Shown one piece after another: positions 44,515-53,796 of a DNA stretch of 64,000 nt. Below the pieces are notes generated by a model, which saw nothing but the letters and a program-made list of their open reading frames with translations, had not been told where the DNA came from and did not search any database. Position 1 is the stretch's first letter. Every line of letters starts with the position of its first letter. This DNA is from SG8-41 sp035649495 (GTDB lineage Bacteria > Pseudomonadota > Gammaproteobacteria > Burkholderiales > SG8-41): the NCBI GenBank assembly GCA_035649495.1, contig DASRJL010000092.1, positions 1 through 64,000 of the forward strand. The letters run 5' to 3'. The position numbers and the translations under genes are program-made.

Positions 44515-44795
44515 CGCGCCTCCCACATGCGAAATCGTCGGGGCAGTTTCTCCTATTTTTTGCTGAATGTGAACATGACGGCAGGATCACCCGTTGCACT
44601 AAGGACTCAGAGAGGGTCGCGGTAATCTGGAAAATTCCCACCGCTGCCGGTAGCGCCGAATGCTGATTGTGGGCGTTGGAGTTTTCCAAAGGATGGACGA
44701 AAATAATTGCAGGATCAAACATTTAGCGGGGTTTGAACCCTATTCACCTCAAGACCCTGGCAGGTTTCTCACTCATCGGCAGATGAGAGCAGCTG

Positions 44796-47630
44796 TTACC
44801 GGCCAACGACGTAAGTCGCGCGCTGCTCTATCGCCTGCTTCGCCGCCTGCATGAGCGGGCCGCACTGCACATCCTGATTTCCGCCCATCTGTATGAATGG
44901 CACGAGCGCAGCAAGGGGTGTCGCAACCGTAGCCAGTACTACCGCGCCCCCTGCGCGCGCGGCCAGTCTCCCCAGGTCAGGCATCACTGCCGGCTGCGCG
45001 AACGAACCCTTTACATTGATCGGGCCGCGCAGCGAAAGCAGGCTCGCGCTCTTGGGTTTGGCGACCAAGCGCAGATCGAGCGTCTCGTCCGCGAAATTCG
45101 CCTTTCCTTCGCCGACCAGCGTCGTGTGTGCCGTGTCAAACACGAATTGCCGCGGCTGCATGACGCCGTTCTCGAAGGCGAGGTCGGCCACCACGCATCG
45201 GATTGGAATGTCGCGATCGCCCCGCATAAGCACGACCAGCGAGTTCGCCAGGTCGAGGTTCGAAAGCCGCAGCATGAGATCGCTGACTTTGCCTTCCCCG
45301 ATCACCAGTGTCGTATCGCCCGTCGCCGTGCCGAGCATCGCTGCCACCGAGTTGCCACGCCCGGCCAACTTCACGCTCCCGTCGATTTCGCCCACGCTCG
45401 CTTTCGCGATCCTGAGTTGTGGCAGCAGCTGCGAGAGCTGCAGTGACTGCACGCGGATGTCGGCGCGCGATGCGATGATCGAGCCGCGCCCGTCGAGCGT
45501 GATTTGAGAAAAGAGATTGCCGCCCGCTACGCCGAAGTTGAGCGGCGAGAGTGTGAGAACGCCGTCCTTGAGAACCAGATGTGTAATCATGCTTCGTACC
45601 GGCAGGCGCTCTGTCAGGATCTGTTTCCCTTCGAACTTCACGTCCGCGTCGGCGGCCTTGAGCTTCTCGAGGTTGTAGGGCGAATCCGGTAACACGCGGT
45701 TCGGATTCGGCGTCGTGACGTTGCCGCCCGGAGTTTTTTCCGCGCCAATGAAGCCGGAGAGGTCCGCGAGCGCGAGGCGGTTCGACTTCAAGTCGGCTTT
45801 CATGAATTGCGGCGTGCGGCCGCGGTCGACAAGGAAGTCGCCCGACAGATCGCTATCACCTACGGCGCCGGTGAATTGCCGGAACTGCCAGAGGTCGCCG
45901 CGCTGAACGAGGCGGCCGGCGATGCGATACGGCGGGGTGGGCGGTAGCGGCACCCCGACGATCCTGTAGAGCTCGGCCATGCTTCCTCCAGCGAGTGTCA
46001 GCTGCATATCCACCGAGCGGGCGTCGGCAGGGTCGCGCACGATGCCTTTAGCGCTTGCCCGCGTGTCGCCCACGCGCAACGTCGCGTCAATGCTGACGTC
46101 GGGATGGTCGGTACGCTGCGATTTGAAGGTACCATTCGCCGTCGCGGGCAGACCGTAAAGCTTGCTGTCCGTCACGCTTACGTTCGCCGCAACTTGAAGC
46201 ACCGGTTCGACGTGTCCTTTCAGCTCGAAGCGACCGTTGACCAGTTGACTCTGGAAGGCGCCGAATTTCGCTGGATCGAAGTTGCGGAGCTGCCCTGCGA
46301 GGTTGAATGACCGTTGCGTATCGAACGCGACGCGCCCACGCGTCGCAAGCTCGGCCGCACCCGCGCGGGCGTAGGCTTCGTCGATCGTCACGATACCCTC
46401 GACCAGCGTGCCCGCGAAGCGCACGTGGTACTGCTGCTGGATGAGATTGAAACGCACCCGCTGCGCCGCCGTATTGCCGCCCAGCGCGACCTTGCCGGCG
46501 AGGTTTGTCTGGTGCAGCCGCTTCTGAACGCCGCGCAGGTTGAAATTCCGCGTGTCGAGGTTCAGATCGAGAGCGCCGCCGCGCCATGCACCCGCCCCGG
46601 CGAAGCGGCCTGCGCCCGCGAGATCGAGCCTGATATTCGTCAGCAAGAGTTCTTCAAGCGTACCCTGCAAAGCGGCCGACAGCTGTGCGAAGGGCAGTTT
46701 CTTATCGTCGATCGTGCCCGGTTCGGTGTTCTTGACGTCGAGCGTTCCGTCGAGCCGGCGCCCTTCACGCGCAGCGAGACGACCTTCGCCGCTCAGCTTC
46801 GCGCCCGGCGCGTTCGCCACCCAGGCTCGCGGATCGAAATCCTTCGTGGTGAATTCGAGCTGTGTAAGCGGCTGCGCATCGTACGGCGCCACGGCGAGCT
46901 TCGCGGAGGCGATCGCATCGTACGCTTTCGCATCGATCGCGACCTCTGCGTTCAGCAGACTCCCGCCGAGCCTCGCGGTGGCAACGTACACACGCGGATC
47001 GGGCCCCGTCAGCTCGACATTTCCGTCGAGAGCAAAGGGGCTTTCAGCGCCGATCTTTAGCTCGCCTTTGAGAGCGCCGTATTGCGTCGCCAGCGACTTC
47101 ACTTCGGCTTTGAGCTGCTTTCTGTTGCCCGAAAACGCCGCGCGCAAACCGCGGATTTCCTGCGCGGCATCGGGCCGGACGATCGACAGCGCGGCAATCT
47201 GAAAATCGGTCACGGCAAACGATATCGGCGCGGCGAGCGATTCGGGGGGCCTGCGCGATTCGTCCTCCGATTCGGCAAACTCGAGCGTGACGGTTTTCGC
47301 GGTCATCGCGCCGACCGCCACCTGCCCGATCAGCAGCCGGATGGGCCGCCACTCGAGGTGCGCGTCCTTGATCGCGATCCTGCCGAAGCGGTCCTGATAG
47401 TGGAGTTCAGCGGCAGTGATCGTTCCCAGCAGTGAACCGCGGAGATCCACCGTCTGGAGACGGCCATCGAGGCGTTGCGACAGTGCGTTTGCCGCATGGA
47501 TCAATGTCGTCTCGCGTGAGAGCAGCCACAGCCCGCAACCGCCCAGCGTTACGAGGAGCAGGATCGCCATGATGGCCGTTTTCGTTCGCCTGGAACGAAC
47601 ATTACGCGAGAACACGCCGGTTTCAGCCAT
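44796..47630 (-). CDS. AsmA family protein
   Basis: 944 residues: one N-terminal membrane helix (TAIMAILLLVTLGGCGLWLL) and then a long periplasmic, beta-rich region with repeated motifs such as LDGTLDVKN, NRLALADLSGFIG, GGNLFSQITLDGRG and LDLRLVAKPKS, typical of AsmA/TamB-like proteins. The C-terminal end (DLGRLAARAGG...) matches the AsmA domain. The family forms bridge-like structures that move lipids between the membranes. No partner gene adjoins. Confidence 0.88.
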   Translation of the reverse strand: MAETGVFSRNVRSRRTKTAIMAILLLVTLGGCGLWLLSRETTLIHAANALSQRLDGRLQTVDLRGSLLGTITAAELHYQDRFGRIAIKDAHLEWRPIRLLIGQVAVGAMTAKTVTLEFAESEDESRRPPESLAAPISFAVTDFQIAALSIVRPDAAQEIRGLRAAFSGNRKQLKAEVKSLATQYGALKGELKIGAESPFALDGNVELTGPDPRVYVATARLGGSLLNAEVAIDAKAYDAIASAKLAVAPYDAQPLTQLEFTTKDFDPRAWVANAPGAKLSGEGRLAAREGRRLDGTLDVKNTEPGTIDDKKLPFAQLSAALQGTLEELLLTNIRLDLAGAGRFAGAGAWRGGALDLNLDTRNFNLRGVQKRLHQTNLAGKVALGGNTAAQRVRFNLIQQQYHVRFAGTLVEGIVTIDEAYARAGAAELATRGRVAFDTQRSFNLAGQLRNFDPAKFGAFQSQLVNGRFELKGHVEPVLQVAANVSVTDSKLYGLPATANGTFKSQRTDHPDVSIDATLRVGDTRASAKGIVRDPADARSVDMQLTLAGGSMAELYRIVGVPLPPTPPYRIAGRLVQRGDLWQFRQFTGAVGDSDLSGDFLVDRGRTPQFMKADLKSNRLALADLSGFIGAEKTPGGNVTTPNPNRVLPDSPYNLEKLKAADADVKFEGKQILTERLPVRSMITHLVLKDGVLTLSPLNFGVAGGNLFSQITLDGRGSIIASRADIRVQSLQLSQLLPQLRIAKASVGEIDGSVKLAGRGNSVAAMLGTATGDTTLVIGEGKVSDLMLRLSNLDLANSLVVLMRGDRDIPIRCVVADLAFENGVMQPRQFVFDTAHTTLVGEGKANFADETLDLRLVAKPKSASLLSLRGPINVKGSFAQPAVMPDLGRLAARAGGAVVLATVATPLAALVPFIQMGGNQDVQCGPLMQAAKQAIEQRATYVVGR

Positions 47631-47831
47631 GATTGCCTCGCTCGCCGTTTTTCAGCCGCCGAATAGCTTTGGAACGGGAGGTCGCTAAAAGTTGCACACC
47701 ATGGCCGCAGGAAGTACCAGCAGCAGTAAAATTGTGCCGCGACGCTTTTAGATGACCGGCTGGAGAATCCTCTCCGCTCCGCCCGGCCCCGGTTGTCGCT
47801 TAGGGACGACCGGGCATATGTCTTGCTGCAG

Positions 47832-48449
47832 TCAGCGCACCTTGATTTCGACGCGCCGGTTGCGAGGCTCAGGAATGCCGTCAGCGGTGGGGACGATCGG
47901 CTCGCGCTCTCCGCGCGCCGCGACTTCGATGACCTCAGGTGGCACGCCCGACGACACGAGCCGCCGGGCAACCATCTGTGCCCGCTGCAGCGACAGCCTA
48001 TCGTTGTACTCGAGGGTCCCTAAACGGTCCGCGTGGCCAATCACCACTATCTCGGCGGCTAACCACGATGCGACCTGCCTTCTCGCATCTTCGAAAGCAG
48101 CCTTCGACGCCGGTGTGAGCTCGTCGGTACCTAGTACGAAATACATGGTGAAGGGCTGCGGTTTCTTCGGCTGCGCCGAAAGCAGTCCGCTGTAGCGGCG
48201 TTGGACTTCGTCGGCCGTGGTTGCGCTCGATACGAGCGCGCCGCCGCGGATCTCGACGCTTGTGTAGGTCATGTTCAAAAGCACTTCCGCATCCCGGGTT
48301 TTCACGATGACGGCCGACGGCGTGGCCGTCTCCGAAGGCAGCAGGATGACACGCTCCGACACGCGCGCTGACCGCTGCACAACGGGCTGCGACCCGCAGC
48401 CGGCCAGCACGACAGCAAGAGCGACAATGACAGCAGCTCTCGTGATCAT
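47832..48449 (-). CDS. OmpA-family outer-membrane lipoprotein
   Basis: 205 residues. A lipobox (VVLAGCGSQ, Cys18) marks lipoprotein processing. The C-terminal OmpA/MotB peptidoglycan-binding domain shows VIGHADRLGTLEYNDRLS, AQMVARRLVSSGV and RNRRVEIKV. It should anchor the outer membrane to peptidoglycan. It overlaps the FecR-domain gene by 4 bp (ATGA), so the two are co-translated. Confidence 0.92.
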   Translation of the reverse strand: MITRAAVIVALAVVLAGCGSQPVVQRSARVSERVILLPSETATPSAVIVKTRDAEVLLNMTYTSVEIRGGALVSSATTADEVQRRYSGLLSAQPKKPQPFTMYFVLGTDELTPASKAAFEDARRQVASWLAAEIVVIGHADRLGTLEYNDRLSLQRAQMVARRLVSSGVPPEVIEVAARGEREPIVPTADGIPEPRNRRVEIKVR

Positions 48450-48925
48450 TCTTCCCGCTCCAAGTCGACGATGAAGTCCGTGCCGCGTATGCCGATCGTC
48501 GCCGTCGGTGTATTGAAAGTGACGCGGTCAGGCGTGTGTTTGGCAATGATGCCTGTGATGACCCGTGCCGTACCTTTGATGAACGAAATGGCGAGGCCGC
48601 CGGCATACGAGTTCGGGTTGAATTCGAATTCGCGAATCAGCACCTCGCTTCCTGGTCCAATCGTTAACCGCGTGTCGTCGTGCAGCGTGACGCCGACATA
48701 GCTTCCTGCCGCCGCCGAGATGCGGTCTCCCGGAAAAATGCGCTGCCCCGGTGCGGCAGGTAGCGCTGATGAATCGCGGGTCACTGTTGCCGAGCCAGTC
48801 AGAGTCTTTACCGTCCCTGCGCTTTGCGCCCCCCAAGCGCCGCAGGTGTACGCCAAAAAGACTACTACCGCGACCAGACTTACGGACGTTTTCCAAACTC
48901 GTGCTGCTCGAATCATCCACCGCAT
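48446..48925 (-). CDS. FecR-domain secreted protein
   Basis: 159 residues from ATG 48925, which has GGAGG five bases upstream; longer in-frame starts lack ribosome sites. A signal peptide (SLVAVVVFLAYTCGAWGAQS) is followed by a FecR domain (GDRISAAAGSYVGVTLHDDT, RLTIGPGSEVLIREFEF, FNTPTATIGIRGTDF). Periplasmic FecR-like domains of this small type often pair with OmpA-type or adenylate-cyclase proteins; here the overlapping OmpA-like lipoprotein is the evident partner. Confidence 0.9.
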   Translation of the reverse strand: MRWMIRAARVWKTSVSLVAVVVFLAYTCGAWGAQSAGTVKTLTGSATVTRDSSALPAAPGQRIFPGDRISAAAGSYVGVTLHDDTRLTIGPGSEVLIREFEFNPNSYAGGLAISFIKGTARVITGIIAKHTPDRVTFNTPTATIGIRGTDFIVDLEREE

Positions 48926-49248
48926 TGTGGCCTCCAGGTACGTGACCGACACAGGCAGGCAGTTTCCGAAGTACGTGGAAACGCCCGGGCTATTGGCAAC
49001 GCGCGATCGAATGGGAGGCAAAGTGCGGTTATTGCGAAGTGCAGACAGGATCAGCATCCGCACCATTTCGGCAATCCCGCTGTCGTAGGGCCCTAGCCCC
49101 TTAGACCGGTAACTTTGCGCCCCCGCCTTTCGGTCGGGTTTGCCTTTTCGAACGACCATTGCGCAGCAAGATCTATGCCACTCACCGGGCATAATCATTT
49201 CAGAGACTTACAGCGGCGGGCCGGTGCCTGGGATCGCCTGAATTCCGA

Positions 49249-49419
49249 CTGAATTACGACATAACCGACGCCGCGCTGACAGTGCGCCTCTCACATGGCG
49301 TGATCCTGGAGAGCGATTGGGTACTCGAAGCCTCCGAATCGGAGACATTTGACCTCATCGAGCTACCCGCCCGTTTCAACCCATTCATTCAAAGCGTAAT
49401 GGCATGGTTCGTGCATTAG
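49249..49419 (+). pseudogene. Possible remnant of a PEP-CTERM-type secreted protein
   Basis: An open frame to TAG 49417-49419 reads LNYDITDAALTVRL, then SDWVLEASESETFDLIELPA, a strand pattern like the body of the intact PEP-CTERM protein just downstream (which has VHDITDNGF and ATIDIHLTE). It has no start, signal peptide or sorting tail, and its end runs through the first sigma-54-like element. A decayed duplicate is the simplest reading; similarity is short, so this is tentative. Confidence 0.35.
49400..49414 (+). promoter_or_regulatory. Sigma-54-like promoter, upstream copy
   Basis: TGGCATGGTTCGTGC: GG at 49401-49402 and GC at 49413-49414 with the exact 10-nt spacing; TGGCA and TGC fit the -24 and -12 consensus. 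It lies in the first repeat copy, 112 bp from the gene start. Confidence 0.55.
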
Positions 49420-49458
49420 CTTGCAGCACGGGGACTACAAGCGGGCTTTCAAACGTAC

Positions 49459-49473
49459 TGGCATGGTTCGTGC
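49459..49473 (+). promoter_or_regulatory. Sigma-54-like promoter, gene-proximal copy
   Basis: The same TGGCATGGTTCGTGC, with GG at 49460-49461 and GC at 49472-49473. The expected transcription start, about 12 bp further on, would leave a leader of about 40 nt that includes the GGAGG ribosome site of the PEP-CTERM gene. Confidence 0.62.
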
Positions 49474-49525
49474 GTTAGCTTTCAGCACGGGGGCTACAAG
49501 CGGGCCTTTTATGGAGGTTGTTGCA

Positions 49526-50134
49526 ATGAAGATGGTTCGTACTAAAGCACTACTGGCGGTAGCGGTTGTATCGGCGTTGTGCGCTGCTGCCCCGGCTGGC
49601 GCAATTCCGGTCACCGATACGGTCAATCCGACGGACACGCTCATCACGTTTGGCAGCACGCCGACATGTCCCGCGTTGTTCTCCTGCACCACCAGCGCTC
49701 TCACTTTCGTACACGACATCACGGACAATGGCTTCTCTGTGGGGGACACCATCACTGGCGCGACGATAGATATCCACCTGACAGAACAGGTGGTGACGGG
49801 GGTGAACCACGAGACGTTTCGCTATGACATCGGAACCCAGACATTCAGTTGTATTTCCGGCAACTGCGTCCCGAACCCGGGTGTTACGAACAATATCGCT
49901 CTGGTTGCCTCGCTTGCCGATCTTGAGGCCGACGGGACGATCAGCATCACGGTTCGTTCATTGAGTGGGAATTTTCTGTTCGCGGACTCCGTCTTGACGG
50001 CAGAAGTCACCCCACAAGTTACGTCTCAAATTACGTCTCGAATTGATGCCGCCGCTGTCCCGGTCCCATCGACCGCACTTCTCTTTGGGGCCGGCTTGGC
50101 AGCGTTTGGGTGGCGTTTCCGTCGGCCCAGCTAA
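49526..50134 (+). CDS. PEP-CTERM sorting-domain secreted protein
   Basis: 202 residues. ATG 49526 has GGAGG eight bases upstream. A signal peptide (RTKALLAVAVVSALCAAAPA) leads into a beta-strand-rich body (FVHDITDNGFSVGDTITGAT; LEADGTISITVRSLSGNFLF) and a C-terminal sorting signal: VPVPSTALLFGAGLAAFGW followed by RFRR. The short Pro motif is PVP rather than PEP. It should be processed by an exosortase encoded elsewhere and displayed with exopolysaccharide. The duplicated sigma-54-like promoters upstream and a strong terminator downstream make it a single-gene transcription unit. Confidence 0.88.
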   Translation: MKMVRTKALLAVAVVSALCAAAPAGAIPVTDTVNPTDTLITFGSTPTCPALFSCTTSALTFVHDITDNGFSVGDTITGATIDIHLTEQVVTGVNHETFRYDIGTQTFSCISGNCVPNPGVTNNIALVASLADLEADGTISITVRSLSGNFLFADSVLTAEVTPQVTSQITSRIDAAAVPVPSTALLFGAGLAAFGWRFRRPS

Positions 50135-50198
50135 CCGCGCCACTCAGAGGCCACTAGAACCGAATAGCTAAACAACCCTTACGACTCCCCCCGGAGTG

Positions 50199-50233
50199 CG
50201 GACCGGGCCCTCATGGCCGGTCCGTATTTTTTT
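50199..50233 (+). terminator. Intrinsic terminator after the second PEP-CTERM gene
   Basis: CGGACCGGGCC (50199-50209) pairs with GGCCGGTCCG (50215-50224), with one bulged G and loop CTCAT, followed by TATTTTTTT. It lies 65 bp after the stop codon. Confidence 0.9.
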
Positions 50234-50534
50234 GGCCGTTGCCGCGCCCAGAGGCGACGCGTCCTGGCTCATGCGCAAGCCTCGGAAAAGGCCGCATCGC
50301 TGCCGATCATCTCGCCGCACATTACCTTCACGTGCTTCCAGTCGGCTGTCGAACATTCGACAAAGTGTCGAGCGCAAGAGCGGTAGACGTCACCCCAAGT
50401 GAGAACCAGTTGGCATTCCGCTGGCGGTGCAGCGAACCTGTTCATACCGATCTCCGTGGATCCGCGATGGCTCTTGGCGGAGGACGCTGCAGAACTTCCC
50501 CTTCCGCGGGCGTGTCAGTCACGCAAATCCGACA
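50234..50534. other. Intergenic region, no gene seen
   Basis: About 300 bp between the terminator and the end of the convergent phosphatidyltransferase gene. Open frames are short and overlapping; none resembles a known protein. Confidence 0.4.
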
Positions 50535-51086
50535 TCAACTCATGCGGCGGCTTTCGAGCGCTGCCTTGCGCCCCCATATCCAAACATACTGCGCTCCCGA
50601 CGCGAGAACCGTCGCCAACACGAGCAGGAAGACGGTCGAAAGCCAAGTGCCGATATCGACCACTTCTGCTGCGGTTGCCATCACGAGCAGCAGCGCAGTG
50701 AACTCGATGAACGTATTCACTTTAGAGAGCATGGTGGGCGCCATCTCAACATGGCCGAGCGCCAGACGATAGGCGAGGGCGCCACCAACGATAACGATAT
50801 CCCGCGCAACGATCGCGATTGCGAGCCAGATCGGCATGAGCCCCTGCCAGGCGAGGAGGACCGTAGCGACGAACATGTTGAGCTTGTCCGCGATCGGATC
50901 GAGCGTTGCGCCCAGGGTTGAAGTCAGCCTGAAGATACGCGCGATGAAGCCGTCGATCAGATCGGTAACGGCCGCCGCCAGAAAGACGATCAGTGCAACG
51001 CTATATGCGCCGACGGTGAGAAAATAGGCCATCACCGGGACGAGAATGAGCCGCGCAAGCGTAATAGCATTTGGCACATTGAGCAT
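50535..51086 (-). CDS. CDP-alcohol phosphatidyltransferase family protein (PgsA/CLS-like)
   Basis: 183 residues. The family signature D-x2-D-G-x2-A-R-x8-G-x3-D-x3-D is complete in DLIDGFIARIFR...GATLDPIAD. The protein has several membrane helices and begins LNVPNAITLARLILVPVMAY, as in phosphatidylglycerophosphate synthases. It joins CDP-diacylglycerol to an alcohol; the acceptor cannot be fixed. ATG 51086 is preferred because it gives the usual MLNVPN start; the upstream ribosome site is weak. Confidence 0.9.
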   Translation of the reverse strand: MLNVPNAITLARLILVPVMAYFLTVGAYSVALIVFLAAAVTDLIDGFIARIFRLTSTLGATLDPIADKLNMFVATVLLAWQGLMPIWLAIAIVARDIVIVGGALAYRLALGHVEMAPTMLSKVNTFIEFTALLLVMATAAEVVDIGTWLSTVFLLVLATVLASGAQYVWIWGRKAALESRRMS

Positions 51087-51492
51087 GACGTAATGAATGT
51101 AGCATAAGGCTTCCCCGAAAAGTCCGGACTGGTCGAACGCCATAGACTTTGCCGGTATGCGCGTAGCAGCTGCAGGCTTCGCTAAACTGAATTTATGCAG
51201 TATCCGCTCAGGCGCCCATTCGATCGTCACCCCTCGCCTGCGAGGAGCCGCTTCACGATGTTGACGAACTAGCGGGAGGTGCTCGAGCGGTCGTGCGTAC
51301 GCAATGCCGTAGCGCCCTTCGACAGCGGGCGCGTGACTCGGACCCACGCCAGGTTGTCGTCAACCAGAGCACTGGATAGGTGGGCGCTGCACCGGTCCAC
51401 TACCAAAACACTTATTCGGGAATTGCTGCATAATATTCTTGGTCAAAAGCAGTGAATCACGGCAAGAGAATCGATATCCTGGGAGTTGAGCG
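51087..51492. other. Intergenic region between divergent genes
   Basis: About 400 bp with no credible reading frame. It should contain promoters for the phosphatidyltransferase (left) and the molybdenum subunit gene (right); none was clearly identified. GGGAG lies just before the rightward ATG. Confidence 0.4.
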
Positions 51493-53793
51493 ATGAACGA
51501 CGTTGCCACGGAAGGCTTGACTCAGCGCGAGTTCAAGGTGGTGGGTACCCGGCCGCTGCGTCCCGACGGTGCGGACAAAGTCACTGGCCGTGCCAGGTTC
51601 GGCGCCGATCTCTACATGGCGAACATGCTGGTGGGCAAGGTGCTGCGCAGCCCCCACGCGCACGCGCGCATCAAATCGATCGACACCTCGAAAGCCCTGG
51701 CCTTACAGGGCGTAAAGGCGGTTATCACTGCCGGCGATCTAAGCGATCTGCCCTCGGAGTTCATTCCGGCAGGCGAGATGATGGTGAACTACCGCGACAT
51801 GACGCGCAATATCATGGCACGCGAAAAGGCACTCTATGAAGGCCACGCGGTCGCGGCAGTGGCGGCGACCACCGAGGCGGTGGCCGTACAGGCGCTCGAT
51901 CTCATCGACGTCGACTACGAAGTGCTGCCGCATGTGATCGACGTGGCGGAAGCAATGGCTCCCGGCGCACCCGTGCTTCACGACAACATGTATACGATTG
52001 GCGTGGATCCCAAGCCGGCGCAACCCTCCAACGTCGCCAAGCGTGTCGAGTTCAATCTCGGAGACATCGCGGCCGGCTTCGCGAAAGCGGACGTCGTTAT
52101 CGAGCGGGAGTTCACCACCGCACCCGTGCATCAGGGTTACATTGAGCCGCACGCCTGCCTCGCGAGCGTGTCCGAGGATGGTCAGGCAGAGCTGTGGTGC
52201 ACGACGCAAGGGCAGTTCATCGTGCGCAGCTTCTGCGCGAAACTGCTCGGCATGGATCTCGCAAAGCTGCGCGTGACCCCCTCCGAGATCGGCGGCGGCT
52301 TCGGAGGCAAGACCGTTGTCTACCTCGAGCCGCTCGCGCTCGTGCTATCGCGCAAGTCGGGGCAGCCGGTGAAGATGGTCATGTCGCGCACCGAAGTGTT
52401 CCAGTCGACCGGCCCGACCTCCGGCTCGAAGGTCTGGGTCAAGATCGGCGCCACCCGCGAGGGCAGGATCACCGCGGCCGATGCCCTACTCAAGTACCAG
52501 GCGGGCGCGTTCCAGGGCTCCCCCGTAGGGCCCGGATGCATGTGCGCATTTGCTCCGTACGAACTGGAAAACGTGCACGTGCTCGGTTTCGACGTGGTGT
52601 CGAACCGGCCCAAGGTCGCCGCGTATCGGGCCCCAGGCGCCCCCATCTCCGAATACGCGGTCGAGTCGGTGATCGACGAGCTCGCGAAGCGACTTGAAAT
52701 CGATCCGATCGAGTTCCGCCTGAAGAACGCGGCAAAGGAAGGCACCAAAACGGCGTATGGACCGAAATTCGGTCAGATAGGCCTGGTGCAGACGCTGGAG
52801 GCAGCCCGTGCCCATCCCCATTACCGCGCTCCGCTCAAGGCCAACCAGGGCCGCGGCGTCGCGTCGGGATTCTGGTTCAACATCGGCGGAGAGACCTGTG
52901 CGACGCTCAACCTGAGCGAGGACGGCGGCGTGACGCTGGTCGCTGGCACCCCGGATATCGGCGGGTCGCGTGCCTCGCTCGCCATGATGGCGGCAGAAGA
53001 GCTCGGTATCGCGCTCGACAAGGTGCGTCCGCTGATCGGGGACACGAGCAGCCTGGGCTTCAACTTTCTCACCGGTGGCAGTCGCGTCACGTTTTCCAGC
53101 GGATTGGCGGTCATCGAGGCGGCCCGCGACATGGTGCGCCAGTTGCGCGAACGGGCGGCGATGATCTGGGAGATCGCGCCTGACCAGGTGATCTGGGAGG
53201 ACGGCCGCGCGAGCACGATCAGCGGGGACGGACGCAGGGAGCTATCGTTTGCCGAGATCGCGAAGACCGCAGGCAAGACCGGCGGCCCGATCGTAGGCAA
53301 CGCCGCCATCAACGCGCAGGGTGCGGGTCCCAGCTTCGCCACACACCTCGTCGATGTCGAGGTTGATCGCGAAACCGGCAGGGCCAGCATTGTGCGCTAC
53401 ACCGCCATCCAGGATGCCGGAAAGGCAGTGCATCCGGCCTATGTCGAAGGGCAGATGCAAGGCGGCGCCGTACAGGGCATCGGCTGGGCGCTCAACGAGG
53501 AGTACATCTATGACGCCGACGGACGGATCGAGAACCCGGGTTTTCTCGACTACCGGATCCCGGTGTGCTCCGACGTACCCATGATCGACACCGTCATCGT
53601 CGAAGCCCCTAATCCCCGCCACCCCTATGGCGTGCGCGGCGTGGGCGAGACTCCGATCGTGCCTCCGATGGCCGCCATCGCGAACGCGATGGAGAATGCG
53701 CTGGGTATCCGCTTCACGCAACTGCCGATGTCGCCGCCACGCGTACTCCAGGCGATCGAGGGTACAGGCACGGCCGCGAAAGCCGGGGGCTGA
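51493..53793 (+). CDS. Xanthine dehydrogenase-family molybdopterin-binding subunit
   Basis: 766 residues. Features of the large Mo-binding subunit (CoxL/XdhB type) are GGGFGGK (molybdopterin contact), AYRAPGAPISEYAVES in the place of the CoxL active-site loop, the QGIGWALNEEY segment and the C-terminal GVGETPIVPPMAA with the catalytic Glu. Enzymes of this family hydroxylate aldehydes, purines, aromatic acyl-CoAs or oxidise CO. The usual 2Fe-2S and FAD subunits are not adjacent, so it must use partners from elsewhere or act differently. It is followed 3 bp later by a MoaD-like gene. Confidence 0.92.
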   Translation: MNDVATEGLTQREFKVVGTRPLRPDGADKVTGRARFGADLYMANMLVGKVLRSPHAHARIKSIDTSKALALQGVKAVITAGDLSDLPSEFIPAGEMMVNYRDMTRNIMAREKALYEGHAVAAVAATTEAVAVQALDLIDVDYEVLPHVIDVAEAMAPGAPVLHDNMYTIGVDPKPAQPSNVAKRVEFNLGDIAAGFAKADVVIEREFTTAPVHQGYIEPHACLASVSEDGQAELWCTTQGQFIVRSFCAKLLGMDLAKLRVTPSEIGGGFGGKTVVYLEPLALVLSRKSGQPVKMVMSRTEVFQSTGPTSGSKVWVKIGATREGRITAADALLKYQAGAFQGSPVGPGCMCAFAPYELENVHVLGFDVVSNRPKVAAYRAPGAPISEYAVESVIDELAKRLEIDPIEFRLKNAAKEGTKTAYGPKFGQIGLVQTLEAARAHPHYRAPLKANQGRGVASGFWFNIGGETCATLNLSEDGGVTLVAGTPDIGGSRASLAMMAAEELGIALDKVRPLIGDTSSLGFNFLTGGSRVTFSSGLAVIEAARDMVRQLRERAAMIWEIAPDQVIWEDGRASTISGDGRRELSFAEIAKTAGKTGGPIVGNAAINAQGAGPSFATHLVDVEVDRETGRASIVRYTAIQDAGKAVHPAYVEGQMQGGAVQGIGWALNEEYIYDADGRIENPGFLDYRIPVCSDVPMIDTVIVEAPNPRHPYGVRGVGETPIVPPMAAIANAMENALGIRFTQLPMSPPRVLQAIEGTGTAAKAGG

Positions 53794-53796
53794 CGC

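Larger units (their letters stand above)
49391..49509 (+). repeat. Tandem duplication (about 59-bp period) carrying promoters
   Basis: Two near-identical copies, about 49391-49449 and 49451-49509. Both contain TGGCATGGTTCGTGC, TTAGCTT or TTAGCTTT, CAGCACGGGG and CTACAAGCGGGC. They differ by a few substitutions and one indel. Each copy brings one sigma-54-like promoter. Confidence 0.88.
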
